Source: Anoxynatronum buryatiense
Lineage (GTDB): Bacteria > Bacillota > Clostridia > Peptostreptococcales > Tindalliaceae
NCBI RefSeq assembly: GCF_900182905.1
Contig: NZ_FXUF01000004.1
Coordinates: 1-64,000, forward strand
Length of the DNA stretch: 64,000 nt
Direction of reading: 5' to 3'
In this document: one piece after another, positions 35,466 through 43,270 of the stretch
How the letters are laid out: each line of letters opens with the position of its first letter
How positions within the stretch are numbered: the stretch's first letter is position 1
The notes under the pieces: generated by a model
The model's database searches: none
What the model saw: the letters and a program-made list of their open reading frames with translations, nothing else
What the model was told of the DNA's origin: nothing
Translations under genes and position numbers: made by a program

Positions 35466-36881
35466 GTGGCTGAAATAGTTCGTTGGACCGTCAGCATGGT
35501 TGATCTTTCATTAATGTTCTGGCTGGTGAGTCCCTTTCTGAAGCATCGGGGCGGTTCCAAAGTCAAAACAGTGGTCTTGCTGTTGGCGGCCGGCAGTATT
35601 AACACCCTCACGAACCGTTATTTCGGCTCTGCCAGCACACCGGGACTGCTGCTGATAATGCTGGTCAGCGGCCTTTTTTTCGCGCAGATTTTCGCCAGCC
35701 GGCTGCGGCGTATTTGGGGATGTATGATCGTTGCGCTGATTGCCATCTCCATTGTAGAGCTGCTGGTGATCGTGGTACTGCTGGCGGTGACCAGCGTGCC
35801 GCCGGAAACCTTTAATGAATGGGGTTTTTACCGCATGCTGGGCATTGTCGGCTCGAAGAGCTTGTCGCTGGTGCTGGTGCTGGGCCTATATCCCAAACTA
35901 AACCTGTTTCACCCGGCTGATATTGAGCGGGAAGGCTTGGCGCCCACGGTGGTGCTGGTAGGTATTTTCAATGTTGCTGTCATTTTTATCAGCTTCTCCA
36001 TTTACATGCATTCAGAAGCTGTATCAGGAATCGATCGGCTGGCCCTCGTGGCATTTTTGCTGGTGGTGATGTTCTTCAGTGTCACGGTGCTTATCTTTCT
36101 CAACAAGCGGACGATACTGCATCAACAGCAACGGGAATGGCAAATCAAAGAAGAAGCCTACCGCCAGCAGGTATTTTTCACCGAAAGTATGCAAGAGGCT
36201 TTGGTTTCTGTCAGAACCCAGCGTCATGACTTCAACCATCACCTGAACTGCCTGTATGGTCTGCTGGAAATGAACCGGCCCCAGGAGGCCCGCCAGTACG
36301 TGCAAAAACTCATCAAAGAAGTGGAAACCGTCAACGACCTCATCGGCATTGAGCATCCCGAAATGGCGGCGCTGCTGAATGTGAAGCGCATGACCGCCCG
36401 GGAAAAACAGATCCCCATGGAACTGGAGGCGTCGATTCCCGCCACCCTGCCCATTCCGCCCCTTGACCTGTGTATCATCATGGGTAATTTGGTGACCAAT
36501 GCCATCGAAGCCTGTGAACTGCTGCCGGTGGAAGACCGCCACATGGCTGTTCGCGTTCACGTGAAGCAGCAGCATCTGGTGATTCAGGTGATTAATCAAA
36601 AACAGGAAACGGTGCTGATTACCGATGCAATGATAAGGGAGGGTTACTCCCACAAAAGAAGTGTCGGAGAAGTCGAAAAAACCGGAAGATCAGGTGGGGT
36701 TAAAGCAGCCGGAGAAGCTGAAGAAAAAGGCATCGACAGAATGAACACCGGCGAGCATGGCTTGGGATTACTCAGCGTTCGCCAGATCATCCAGCGCTAT
36801 GAGGGAATCCTGAAGATTGAAGATGAAGGCCGCCGGTTTAACGTCAATGTGGCCATTCCGTTGGTTATTTCTGACCATTGA
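35466..36881 (+). CDS. GHKL sensor histidine kinase (AgrC-like)
   Basis: The 471-residue protein has about six N-terminal membrane helices (to about residue 215), a coiled linker, a phospho-acceptor block QRHDFNHHLNCLYGLLEMN and a GHKL ATPase domain (N box LVTNAIEAC, G box GLGLLSV). An unusual Gly/Lys/Glu-rich insertion (RSVGEVEKTGRSGGVKAAG and onward) enlarges the ATP lid between the N and G boxes. Translation probably begins at GTG 35466, 6 bp after GAGGTG; an ATG at 35442 is the alternative. It is the partner of the LytTR regulator. Confidence 0.9.
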   Translation: MAEIVRWTVSMVDLSLMFWLVSPFLKHRGGSKVKTVVLLLAAGSINTLTNRYFGSASTPGLLLIMLVSGLFFAQIFASRLRRIWGCMIVALIAISIVELLVIVVLLAVTSVPPETFNEWGFYRMLGIVGSKSLSLVLVLGLYPKLNLFHPADIEREGLAPTVVLVGIFNVAVIFISFSIYMHSEAVSGIDRLALVAFLLVVMFFSVTVLIFLNKRTILHQQQREWQIKEEAYRQQVFFTESMQEALVSVRTQRHDFNHHLNCLYGLLEMNRPQEARQYVQKLIKEVETVNDLIGIEHPEMAALLNVKRMTAREKQIPMELEASIPATLPIPPLDLCIIMGNLVTNAIEACELLPVEDRHMAVRVHVKQQHLVIQVINQKQETVLITDAMIREGYSHKRSVGEVEKTGRSGGVKAAGEAEEKGIDRMNTGEHGLGLLSVRQIIQRYEGILKIEDEGRRFNVNVAIPLVISDH

Positions 36882-36984
36882 CCGACCACTTTTGCATCTC
36901 CCATTGAAACACGCCCCTTCCCCCTTCATAATAAGGAGACGAAGATGCCATTCCAAGGTGCCAACAAGCATCATCGAAGAATGG

Positions 36985-37037
36985 CATGATTGGTACGATT
37001 GTCATGATTGGCATGATGGCATGATTGTCATGAACGA
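36985..37037. repeat. 9-bp tandem repeat before the CPBP gene
   Basis: Six units of 8-9 bp (catgattgg, tacgattgt, catgattgg, catgatgg, catgattgt, catgaacga) lie in the 201-bp gap between the kinase gene and the CPBP protease gene. Sequence is unrelated to the other 9-bp arrays. Confidence 0.82.
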
Positions 37038-37082
37038 TTTGAAGGGAAAAAGTGGGTCAAGTGGGAGAAGGAGTGGAAAAGG

Positions 37083-37802
37083 GTGGTTATGGTGAACCGA
37101 ACGCTGCAGGCTTCCTGGCAGGCACTGAAATACATTTTGATTTTTTGCATCATCCAGGGTCTATATGGCTTCATGGTGAAGGTAACGGGCACGGCTGCCC
37201 CCAAGCTGGTGGTCAGTATGGGGCGGCTGCCCCTGGAAGAACTGATGGTTCTCAGTCGTTATGCAGTGGCGCCAACCGTCGCCTTGGGCCTGTGTTACCA
37301 ACTCTTTCGTGACCGGCAGCAACGCCTGCAGGCTAACAGTTTCTTTGCAAAGCCATCGCTGAGAGATGCAGGGCTGTCTCTGTTGGCAGGGCTGGTGATG
37401 GGAGCGGCACTGTTGCTGGCGAGAAGTGCCGAAAGCATGGAAGCGATTGTACCGCAACTTACCGTCAATCCCCAGGGGTTGCTGAAATTGGGCCTGCTGT
37501 TACTGGTTGCCCGCCCGCTGGCAGAAGAAATTCTCTTTCGGGGATTTGTGCTGGGAGAACTGAAGCTGCACATCTCTGGCAGAAAAGCCCTGGTGATTCA
37601 GGCGGCTATCTATGGGTTGCTCCAGGTGCCCTTGCTGTCTCTTGCCCCCTTTCGGATGTATCCGGCAACGGCACAGCTTTCCCAGGGGCTGGTGGCTACT
37701 GGGGAAGGACTGGTTTACGGGCTGGCCGCCCTTTGGTCAGGATCTCTTTGGGTGCCTCTGCTCATGCGTGTGGTCAGCAGAATCATCTGCTTTTTCCTGT
37801 AA
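37083..37802 (+). CDS. CPBP-family intramembrane protease
   Basis: The 239-residue polytopic protein has the CPBP/Abi motif AEEILFRGFVLGEL (EExxxR, residues about 155-168) and later membrane helices with the usual metal-site residues less clear. Bacillota members often sit beside peptide-signalling or bacteriocin genes and act in processing or self-immunity. Here it follows an AgrA/AgrC-like pair. The exact start (GTG 37083 or ATG 37089) is uncertain; the AAGGAG lies 14-20 bp upstream. Confidence 0.82.
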   Translation: MVMVNRTLQASWQALKYILIFCIIQGLYGFMVKVTGTAAPKLVVSMGRLPLEELMVLSRYAVAPTVALGLCYQLFRDRQQRLQANSFFAKPSLRDAGLSLLAGLVMGAALLLARSAESMEAIVPQLTVNPQGLLKLGLLLLVARPLAEEILFRGFVLGELKLHISGRKALVIQAAIYGLLQVPLLSLAPFRMYPATAQLSQGLVATGEGLVYGLAALWSGSLWVPLLMRVVSRIICFFL

Positions 37803-37843
37803 GTGACTGGTAAGTGACTGACAAGCGACTGGTAAAGTTGCTG
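37800..37843. repeat. 11-bp tandem repeat overlapping the CPBP stop codon
   Basis: Units taagtgactgg, taagtgactga, caagcgactgg and taaagttgctg run directly from the stop codon TAA, which is the first three bases of the first unit. Confidence 0.75.
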
Positions 37844-37875
37844 TCAAAAAAATTGAATAATGGCTTCAAAAAAAC

Positions 37876-37909
37876 AAGGCCCAGAGACGCATACAAACGT
37901 CCTGGGCTT
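37876..37909. terminator. terminator between CPBP and ABC permease genes
   Basis: The arms aaggcccag.gacg and cgtcctgggctt enclose catacaaa and lead into TTTTG on the plus strand and A/T-rich sequence on the minus strand. It separates the converging genes. Confidence 0.78.
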
Positions 37910-37931
37910 CTTTTGTGTGCTGGAGGTGCGC

Positions 37932-39602
37932 TTATTCCTTTTGGGGGGTCAGCTCCCCGTGGGAGAGAATGTGGGCGAAGGCCACCTTGATCACCACCAG
38001 CCATAAGATGCAGGCGGCCAGTGCCCAGAGGGGCCGGTTTTTAACAAGGAGAAAATGGAGGCCGCTCATGCCCCCCACCACCATGCTGAACAGGATGGTT
38101 TCGCCAATGTCCCGGTTGCCGGCTTCTCTGACTTCCAGGGAGAAAGGGAGAAAAGGCTGCAGAATAATTCCCCGAAGCCCCAGCAGGGCAAAGGCGGCCA
38201 GCAGAATCACTCCCAGACCGGGGAGAATGGCGGGGCCCATGAGTCCGGTGTAAACTGCTCCCATGATCAGCAGTGCCGGCAACATATAAATCACCCCATA
38301 GGCTTTCAGTGCCGCCCGGAAAATCACCAGACGGTTTTTGGCAGGAAAGGTGTCGTAAATAAAGGACGCCGGGGCACATTCACTGAACTGTAGAAAGCTG
38401 AAATTGGTGGCAAGAAACAGGAGCATCAGGTACAGTGACAGATACCCCAGGCCGCCCCGCAACTCCCGGAGAGAAACCGCCAGGCTGTCAAACCGCCGCA
38501 GGTAAGGCAGCAGCATGAGCAGGGGAAAAAACATGCCCAGGGCATGATTGGGGTACATCATCAGTTTCAGCTTTCGGTCACGTCGCATGTTGGCAGCTGA
38601 GAACCGCATAAAGGCCAGTTCCACCGGGTCTTTCGACAGCCAACGAAAGAGGCCTTCCTGCACCCGCCGGGGCAGGGAATCAGCAGGCACCCGCAACCCA
38701 TCCTCCACCTGGAGTTTGGTCAGGTAGTATTCGTACCGGGGCAGCAGCCGTCGAATAAGCCAGTAACCCAGCACCACAGGCAGCACCATCCCCAAAACCA
38801 TCAGCAGCCGGTAAGCAGGGTCGGGGTCACCCTCCACCACCACTTTGAAAAGGCCGGCATACCAGGCGGGTGGCAGCAGGTAGGTCCACCATTTCAGGGA
38901 AAAGGTGATGTGGAGATCCACCAGGCTGAAAATGCGAATGGCCAGCTGATAGCCCACCACTGTCATAATGGAAAAAAACACCTGAAACACATTGAGAACA
39001 TCTTTCAGCTTTTCGCCGGTGAACTGGCGAATGAGAAAACCATAGAGCAGCGTGGTGACAAAAATAACCAGCAGTGGCAAAAACAGCCACACCAAAAGAA
39101 AAGCGGGAATCATCCGAAACCCGTGACGGTAAACTCCCATGGCCAGGGGGGCCAGGTTCAGGGCGGCAAACATGGCGGTCATATAGTAAATCACATGAAT
39201 GATGCGGGCGGCATTCATGGTACGGGGGTCAACCGGCCGGGTCATGATCACGGCAGTATCCCGGGTGTCCAGCAGTACTTGTGAAAAGTCTGTCACCATA
39301 TACATCACCATCATCACCACATTCATACTCATGATGATCATGGCCGGGTAAAAAAGATCGGCGGGCTGCAGCATCACCAACCCCATGAGAAGGCCGATGA
39401 AGGCCTGCATCAGCAGGTTGGCCTTCATTCCTTTGAGCATTCCCGGTTTGCCCCCCATGCTTTCATTCACGGTGGTTTTCCGTTCTTCCAGGGTCAGCTT
39501 CAGGGTGAGAATGTGGCACAGCTGCTCTGGGTGCACTTTCAGGCGGCAGAGCAGGGGATGAAGCCTGTTCAACAGGCGAATCAACAGAAAAGAGGATGTC
39601 AT
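37932..39602 (-). CDS. ABC-2-type exporter membrane subunit
   Basis: The 556-residue protein has about 12 hydrophobic segments. Its first about 45 residues look like a soluble lead, and a stretch around 300-340 is soluble. It is translationally coupled (4-bp ATGA overlap) to the ABC ATPase gene upstream, which fixes its role as the exporter membrane part. It is large for an ABC-2 permease; comparable proteins are annotated only as putative ABC exporters. The substrate is unknown. It faces the AgrA/AgrC-CPBP group, so export of a peptide is conceivable but unproven. Confidence 0.8.
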   Translation of the reverse strand: MTSSFLLIRLLNRLHPLLCRLKVHPEQLCHILTLKLTLEERKTTVNESMGGKPGMLKGMKANLLMQAFIGLLMGLVMLQPADLFYPAMIIMSMNVVMMVMYMVTDFSQVLLDTRDTAVIMTRPVDPRTMNAARIIHVIYYMTAMFAALNLAPLAMGVYRHGFRMIPAFLLVWLFLPLLVIFVTTLLYGFLIRQFTGEKLKDVLNVFQVFFSIMTVVGYQLAIRIFSLVDLHITFSLKWWTYLLPPAWYAGLFKVVVEGDPDPAYRLLMVLGMVLPVVLGYWLIRRLLPRYEYYLTKLQVEDGLRVPADSLPRRVQEGLFRWLSKDPVELAFMRFSAANMRRDRKLKLMMYPNHALGMFFPLLMLLPYLRRFDSLAVSLRELRGGLGYLSLYLMLLFLATNFSFLQFSECAPASFIYDTFPAKNRLVIFRAALKAYGVIYMLPALLIMGAVYTGLMGPAILPGLGVILLAAFALLGLRGIILQPFLPFSLEVREAGNRDIGETILFSMVVGGMSGLHFLLVKNRPLWALAACILWLVVIKVAFAHILSHGELTPQKE

Positions 39603-40423
39603 TTCAACATCCCTCCCTCCGGCACCGTTCCTGCTGCCGCTGTGTTCCCCGTCACCACCTGGGCGAAGGAGGCGGCAATGGCTTCGTGGGAATGGAAACC
39701 GGTGAGCTGGTTAAACACTTCCTGCAAGGTGCCTTCATGGTTCTTTTCCTGCAACATTTCAAAAGAACCATCGGCCACCACCTGCCCCTGGTGCAGCACC
39801 ACAATGCGGTGGCTGATTTTTTCCACCACCTCCATGATATGGGAGGAATAAAAGATGGTCTTTCCCTGGCGGGCCAGCTGCTGCATCAGGGCCTTGAAAA
39901 TCATCACACTGTTGGCATCCAGGCCGCTGATGGGTTCGTCAAAGAATAAAATATCCGGATTGTGGATGAGACTGGCGATGATCATCAGCTTTTGCTTCAT
40001 TCCTTTGGAATATGAAGAAATCCGGTGGTGCAGGGCGTCACCAATGCCGAAAAGCTCAAAAAGCTGTTCTCCTTTGGCGGTGATGTCATCCGCTTCCATG
40101 TCGTAGAGATCACCGATAAAACGCAGGTATTCAAAGCCAGACAGGCTGTCATAGAGCACGGCAGCCTCTGGTACATAGCCGATGCGCCGCTTGTAGGCCA
40201 CTGGGTTTTCCCGGATGTTTTCGCCAAAAATCAGCACATCTCCCTCATAGTCCTGCACCATGCCCAGCATGATTTTCACCGTGGTGCTTTTTCCCGCCCC
40301 ATTGGGGCCAATGTAGCCGATAATGCTGCCGGGGGTGACAGAGAGATCAATACCGTTGAGCACATAAGGGCCCTCACTGCCGTAGCGCATGCGCAAGCCT
40401 TTCATTTCAATCACTGGTGTCAT
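39599..40423 (-). CDS. ABC exporter ATPase
   Basis: The 274-residue ATPase has Walker A GPNGAGKST, the signature region YSKGMKQKLMIIASL, Walker B PDILFFDEPISGLD and switch His in SSHIM. It belongs to the CcmA/DrrA-like exporter group. TGGGAGG precedes the ATG. It is the first gene of a two-gene operon with the ABC-2 subunit. Confidence 0.92.
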   Translation of the reverse strand: MTPVIEMKGLRMRYGSEGPYVLNGIDLSVTPGSIIGYIGPNGAGKSTTVKIMLGMVQDYEGDVLIFGENIRENPVAYKRRIGYVPEAAVLYDSLSGFEYLRFIGDLYDMEADDITAKGEQLFELFGIGDALHHRISSYSKGMKQKLMIIASLIHNPDILFFDEPISGLDANSVMIFKALMQQLARQGKTIFYSSHIMEVVEKISHRIVVLHQGQVVADGSFEMLQEKNHEGTLQEVFNQLTGFHSHEAIAASFAQVVTGNTAAAGTVPEGGMLK

Positions 40424-40450
40424 ATGAACGCCTCCCAGGTAGTCCGTTAA

Positions 40451-40482
40451 TCAGGTTGTCAGGTTGTCAGGTTGTCAGGCTA
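40451..40482. repeat. 8-bp tandem repeat
   Basis: Three exact copies of tcaggttg and one variant (tcaggcta) lie 28 bp before the ABC ATPase start codon, upstream on its strand. Confidence 0.85.
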
Positions 40483-40613
40483 GATCAAAACCGTGAGAAC
40501 ACATCATTAAAGACGGGTGGAGGCGATAAAATGTCTGAAACGGTTATTGGCTGTTTCTTTCGCCGTACAAGTTCACCGGATAGTTCACCAGAGAGCTGAA
40601 ATCGGGTATAATG

Positions 40614-40669
40614 GCAACATGCAATATGCAGCATGCATCGTGCCACAAGCAACATGCATGTTGGCCGTT
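40614..40669. repeat. 7-bp degenerate tandem repeat
   Basis: Eight in-register 7-bp units (gcaacat, gcaatat, gcagcat, gcatcgt, gccacaa, gcaacat, gcatgtt, ggccgtt) lie upstream of the metallophosphoesterase gene. Confidence 0.78.
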
Positions 40670-40727
40670 TGATCATGGGCTGGTCTGACAAGAAGAACCC
40701 GTGCCCATCACTGGAGGAGCTGACTCA

Positions 40728-41594
40728 ATGAAGAAGCGATCAACAGGAAAACTGAAAAAAAGATTTGTGTTCATGGCGGCTGTTCTGATGCTCGCAGCGT
40801 TTGGCTGGTGGCAAAACAACGGTCTTGTCATCACCCATATTGATTATGCCAATCCCAAAATACCGTCAGATTTTCATGATTTCACGATTGTTCAGATTTC
40901 CGATCTTCACAATAAATCCTTTGGTAAGGAACAGGCAACACTGCTGCGCCAGGTGGCGGCCCAGTCACCGGATATCATTGTGATCACCGGCGATCTCATC
41001 GACAGACGCAGATATAACCTGGAAACCGCCGTGGACTTCATTCACGGGGCAGTGGCCATTGCCCCCACCTACTTTGTCTCCGGCAATCATGAAGCCTGGT
41101 CGGGACAATATGATGTCATCAAAGAGCAATTAATAGAAGCGGGGGTGCATGTGCTGGATGATGATACTCAGCTGATCACCAGAGAAGACAGCGCCATTCG
41201 AATGGCGGGTTTGTCTGACCCGGCTTTCCTTACCGCCAGTTATCTGGAAGGCACCCGTACTGGCAAGATGGAAGATCAGTTGAAAAAGTGGACAGACAAT
41301 GATGCAGAGCATTTCACCATTTTGTTATCCCATCGCCCCGAATTGTTCCATCTATATCATGAAAATAACATAGACCTTACCTTTACAGGCCACGCCCATG
41401 GCGGTCAGTTCAGACTCCCTTTTTTGGGAGGGCTGGTGGCGCCTGACCAGGGCCTGTTTCCCCCATACACCAGTGGCAGCCACACCCACGGGTCGTCCAC
41501 CATGGTGGTGAGCCGGGGTCTGGGGAACAGCATTATCCCCCTAAGAGTTTTCAACCGCCCGGAGATTGTGGTGGTGACGTTGCAGCACCAATAG
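40728..41594 (+). CDS. membrane-anchored metallophosphoesterase (YkuE-like)
   Basis: The 288-residue protein has an N-terminal membrane anchor (about 12-30) and a calcineurin-like phosphoesterase domain with the metal motifs SDLHN, GDLIDRR, GNHE, and GHAHGGQFR. YkuE-type enzymes act outside the membrane on phosphorylated lipids or nucleotides. The start at 40728 follows GGAGGAG by 8 bp. Stands alone between the exporter genes and the pyr operon. Confidence 0.9.
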   Translation: MKKRSTGKLKKRFVFMAAVLMLAAFGWWQNNGLVITHIDYANPKIPSDFHDFTIVQISDLHNKSFGKEQATLLRQVAAQSPDIIVITGDLIDRRRYNLETAVDFIHGAVAIAPTYFVSGNHEAWSGQYDVIKEQLIEAGVHVLDDDTQLITREDSAIRMAGLSDPAFLTASYLEGTRTGKMEDQLKKWTDNDAEHFTILLSHRPELFHLYHENNIDLTFTGHAHGGQFRLPFLGGLVAPDQGLFPPYTSGSHTHGSSTMVVSRGLGNSIIPLRVFNRPEIVVVTLQHQ

Positions 41595-41682
41595 CACATG
41601 ATCAATCACAACCCACAGTTGACCCGACCGCCCCATATGTGATATGCTGTTTCCAGCAACTGAATACGGAATCCTTTAATTT

Positions 41683-41696
41683 AGTCCCGAGAGGCT
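41683..41696 (+). promoter_or_regulatory. PyrR-binding anti-antiterminator site
   Basis: agtcccgagaggct matches the PyrR RNA-binding consensus ARUCCNGNGAGGYU. It is followed by a terminator hairpin just before pyrB. UMP-bound PyrR would hold this stem, allow the terminator to form and reduce expression. Confidence 0.85.
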
Positions 41697-41790
41697 AAGA
41701 AGGCACAGAACAACATGACGACAACCCCCGCGGCAGAGAAGTCTCACCGCCGGCGAGGCGAGAGTCTGTCGTTTGTTATCACCGGCATCT

Positions 41791-41827
41791 GCGCCCTTTC
41801 ATCCTTTTCGGGATTGAGAGGGCGTTT
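41791..41827 (+). terminator. attenuator terminator of pyrB
   Basis: The arms cgccctttcatcc and ggattgagagggcg with a ttttcg loop end in TTTTTT, 24 bp before the pyrB start. With the PyrR site at 41683 it forms a standard pyrimidine attenuator. Confidence 0.85.
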
Positions 41828-41849
41828 TTTAATTGGAGGGGGAATGCAC

Positions 41850-42791
41850 ATGAATCTTGAAAGTTTGAAAGGCCGACACCTCATTGATCCGGAAGACTTC
41901 ACCATGGAAGAGCTGCAGGCACTGCTGGACCTGGGACTGAAAATGGAGGCCCGGCCGGAAGATTATGCCGACTGCTGCAAGGGAAAAATCATGGGAACCC
42001 TGTTTTACGAACCCAGTACCCGCACCCGTCTCAGCTTTGAGTCGGCCATGCTGCGCCTGGGAGGCCAGGTATTGGGCTTCTCCGATGCCGCCGTCAGCTC
42101 TGCCGCCAAGGGGGAGAGCCTGGCAGATACCGTTCGGGTGATGGACGATTACGCCCATACCCTGGTGATGCGCCACCCCCGGGAGGGAGCGCCCAAGCTG
42201 GCCTCTCAGTACGCCACTGTTCCGGTGATCAATGCCGGAGACGGCGGGCACCAGCATCCCACCCAAACCCTCACCGACCTGCTGACCCTGCAAAAATACC
42301 GGGGAGCCATCGAAAACCTGCAAGTGGCCTTTTGTGGTGATCTTCTTTTTGGCCGCACCGTCCACTCGTTGCTGAAAACCCTGTGCCGTTTTCCGGGAAT
42401 GACCTTCTACCTGGTGTCTCCCACAGAATTGCGCATTCCGGGGCATCTGCGGGACGAGCTGCAGCACCGCTACCACATCACCCTCCACGAAACACCTCAC
42501 CTGGATGACTGCATTGAAAAGATCGATCTTCTCTATATGACCCGCATTCAAAAAGAGCGTTTTTTCAACGAAGAAGAGTATGTGAAGCTGAAAGACAGCT
42601 TCATTCTCACCCGTGACAAACTGAAAACGGCCAAAGAAGACTTGATGGTGCTCCACCCGCTGCCCCGGGTGAACGAAATTCAGTATGAGGTGGACGAAGA
42701 TCCCCGTGCCCGTTATTTTGAACAGGCAACCATGGGCGTGTATATCCGGATGGCCCTGCTGTCCGCTGTGATGGGAGTGAAGCTGGCATGA
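41850..42791 (+). CDS. pyrB: aspartate carbamoyltransferase catalytic chain
   Basis: The 313-residue protein has the carbamoyl-phosphate loop STRTRLSFE (56-64), MRHPREGA, GDGGHQHPTQTLTDLL and the LHPLPRVNE segment. It condenses carbamoyl phosphate with aspartate in pyrimidine synthesis. The start is the ATG 7 bp after GGAGGGGG; longer frames run through the attenuator and are not translated from a site. It overlaps pyrI by 4 bp. Confidence 0.96.
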   Translation: MNLESLKGRHLIDPEDFTMEELQALLDLGLKMEARPEDYADCCKGKIMGTLFYEPSTRTRLSFESAMLRLGGQVLGFSDAAVSSAAKGESLADTVRVMDDYAHTLVMRHPREGAPKLASQYATVPVINAGDGGHQHPTQTLTDLLTLQKYRGAIENLQVAFCGDLLFGRTVHSLLKTLCRFPGMTFYLVSPTELRIPGHLRDELQHRYHITLHETPHLDDCIEKIDLLYMTRIQKERFFNEEEYVKLKDSFILTRDKLKTAKEDLMVLHPLPRVNEIQYEVDEDPRARYFEQATMGVYIRMALLSAVMGVKLA

Positions 42792-43216
42792 TTGAAGTCA
42801 CCGCCATTCAAAAAGGAATTGTCATTGACCATATTCCCGCAGGGAAAGGTCTGAAGGTTTTTGAAAAACTGCGCCTTGACCGGAGAAAATCACCCTCGGT
42901 ACTGCTGATGCATGTTTCCAGCCGCAAGCGGGGTACCAAAGACATCATTAAAATTCAGGATGACCTCACCGTCGATCTGCGCATTCTGGGGCTCATCGAC
43001 CCTGGCATTACGGTGAACTACATTGAAAATGAACAGATCATCGATAAAAAAGAAGCCACCCTGCCTGAAAAGGTGAGCGGCCTTTTTGCCTGCAAAAATC
43101 CCCGGTGCATTACCGCAGTGGACGAATGCGCCCAGCCGGAGTTCACCCTGGTACCCAACGGGAAAATACAGTACCGGTGCAGCTACTGCGAAGAACTGAC
43201 GGAATACCGCCTGTAG
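42788..43216 (+). CDS. pyrI: aspartate carbamoyltransferase regulatory chain
   Basis: The 142-residue protein has the allosteric nucleotide domain and a zinc domain with CKNPRC and CSYC cysteines that contacts PyrB. PyrI gives feedback control by CTP/UTP. The ATGA overlap with pyrB implies coupled synthesis. Control is therefore both at RNA level (PyrR) and protein level. Confidence 0.96.
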   Translation: MIEVTAIQKGIVIDHIPAGKGLKVFEKLRLDRRKSPSVLLMHVSSRKRGTKDIIKIQDDLTVDLRILGLIDPGITVNYIENEQIIDKKEATLPEKVSGLFACKNPRCITAVDECAQPEFTLVPNGKIQYRCSYCEELTEYRL

Positions 43217-43270
43217 GACTATTTTTTCCGCTCCGCCCCTGATATACTGAAAAGAAAAGGGGGCTGGCAG

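Larger units (their letters stand above)
40424..40727. other. gene-free region with two tandem repeats
   Basis: No convincing gene lies in these 304 bases between the divergent ABC ATPase and metallophosphoesterase genes. They contain an 8-bp array (40451-40482) and a 7-bp array (40614-40669), plus the short inverted pair gttcaccgg/ccagagagct-type sequence of no clear meaning. Confidence 0.55.

Noticed and set aside
36024-36653. 209-residue frame opposite the sensor kinase
   Set aside because: His/Gln-rich antisense shadow.
40417-40599. 60-residue frame upstream of the metallophosphoesterase
   Set aside because: Encoded across the tandem repeat and lacks a ribosome site.
41715-41849. N-terminal extension of pyrB
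   Set aside because: It runs through the PyrR attenuator terminator and lacks a ribosome site; the ATG at 41850 has GGAGGGGG and the family N-terminus.
41829-42656. 275-residue frame opposite pyrB
   Set aside because: Shadow of pyrB with no ribosome site or recognisable domain.
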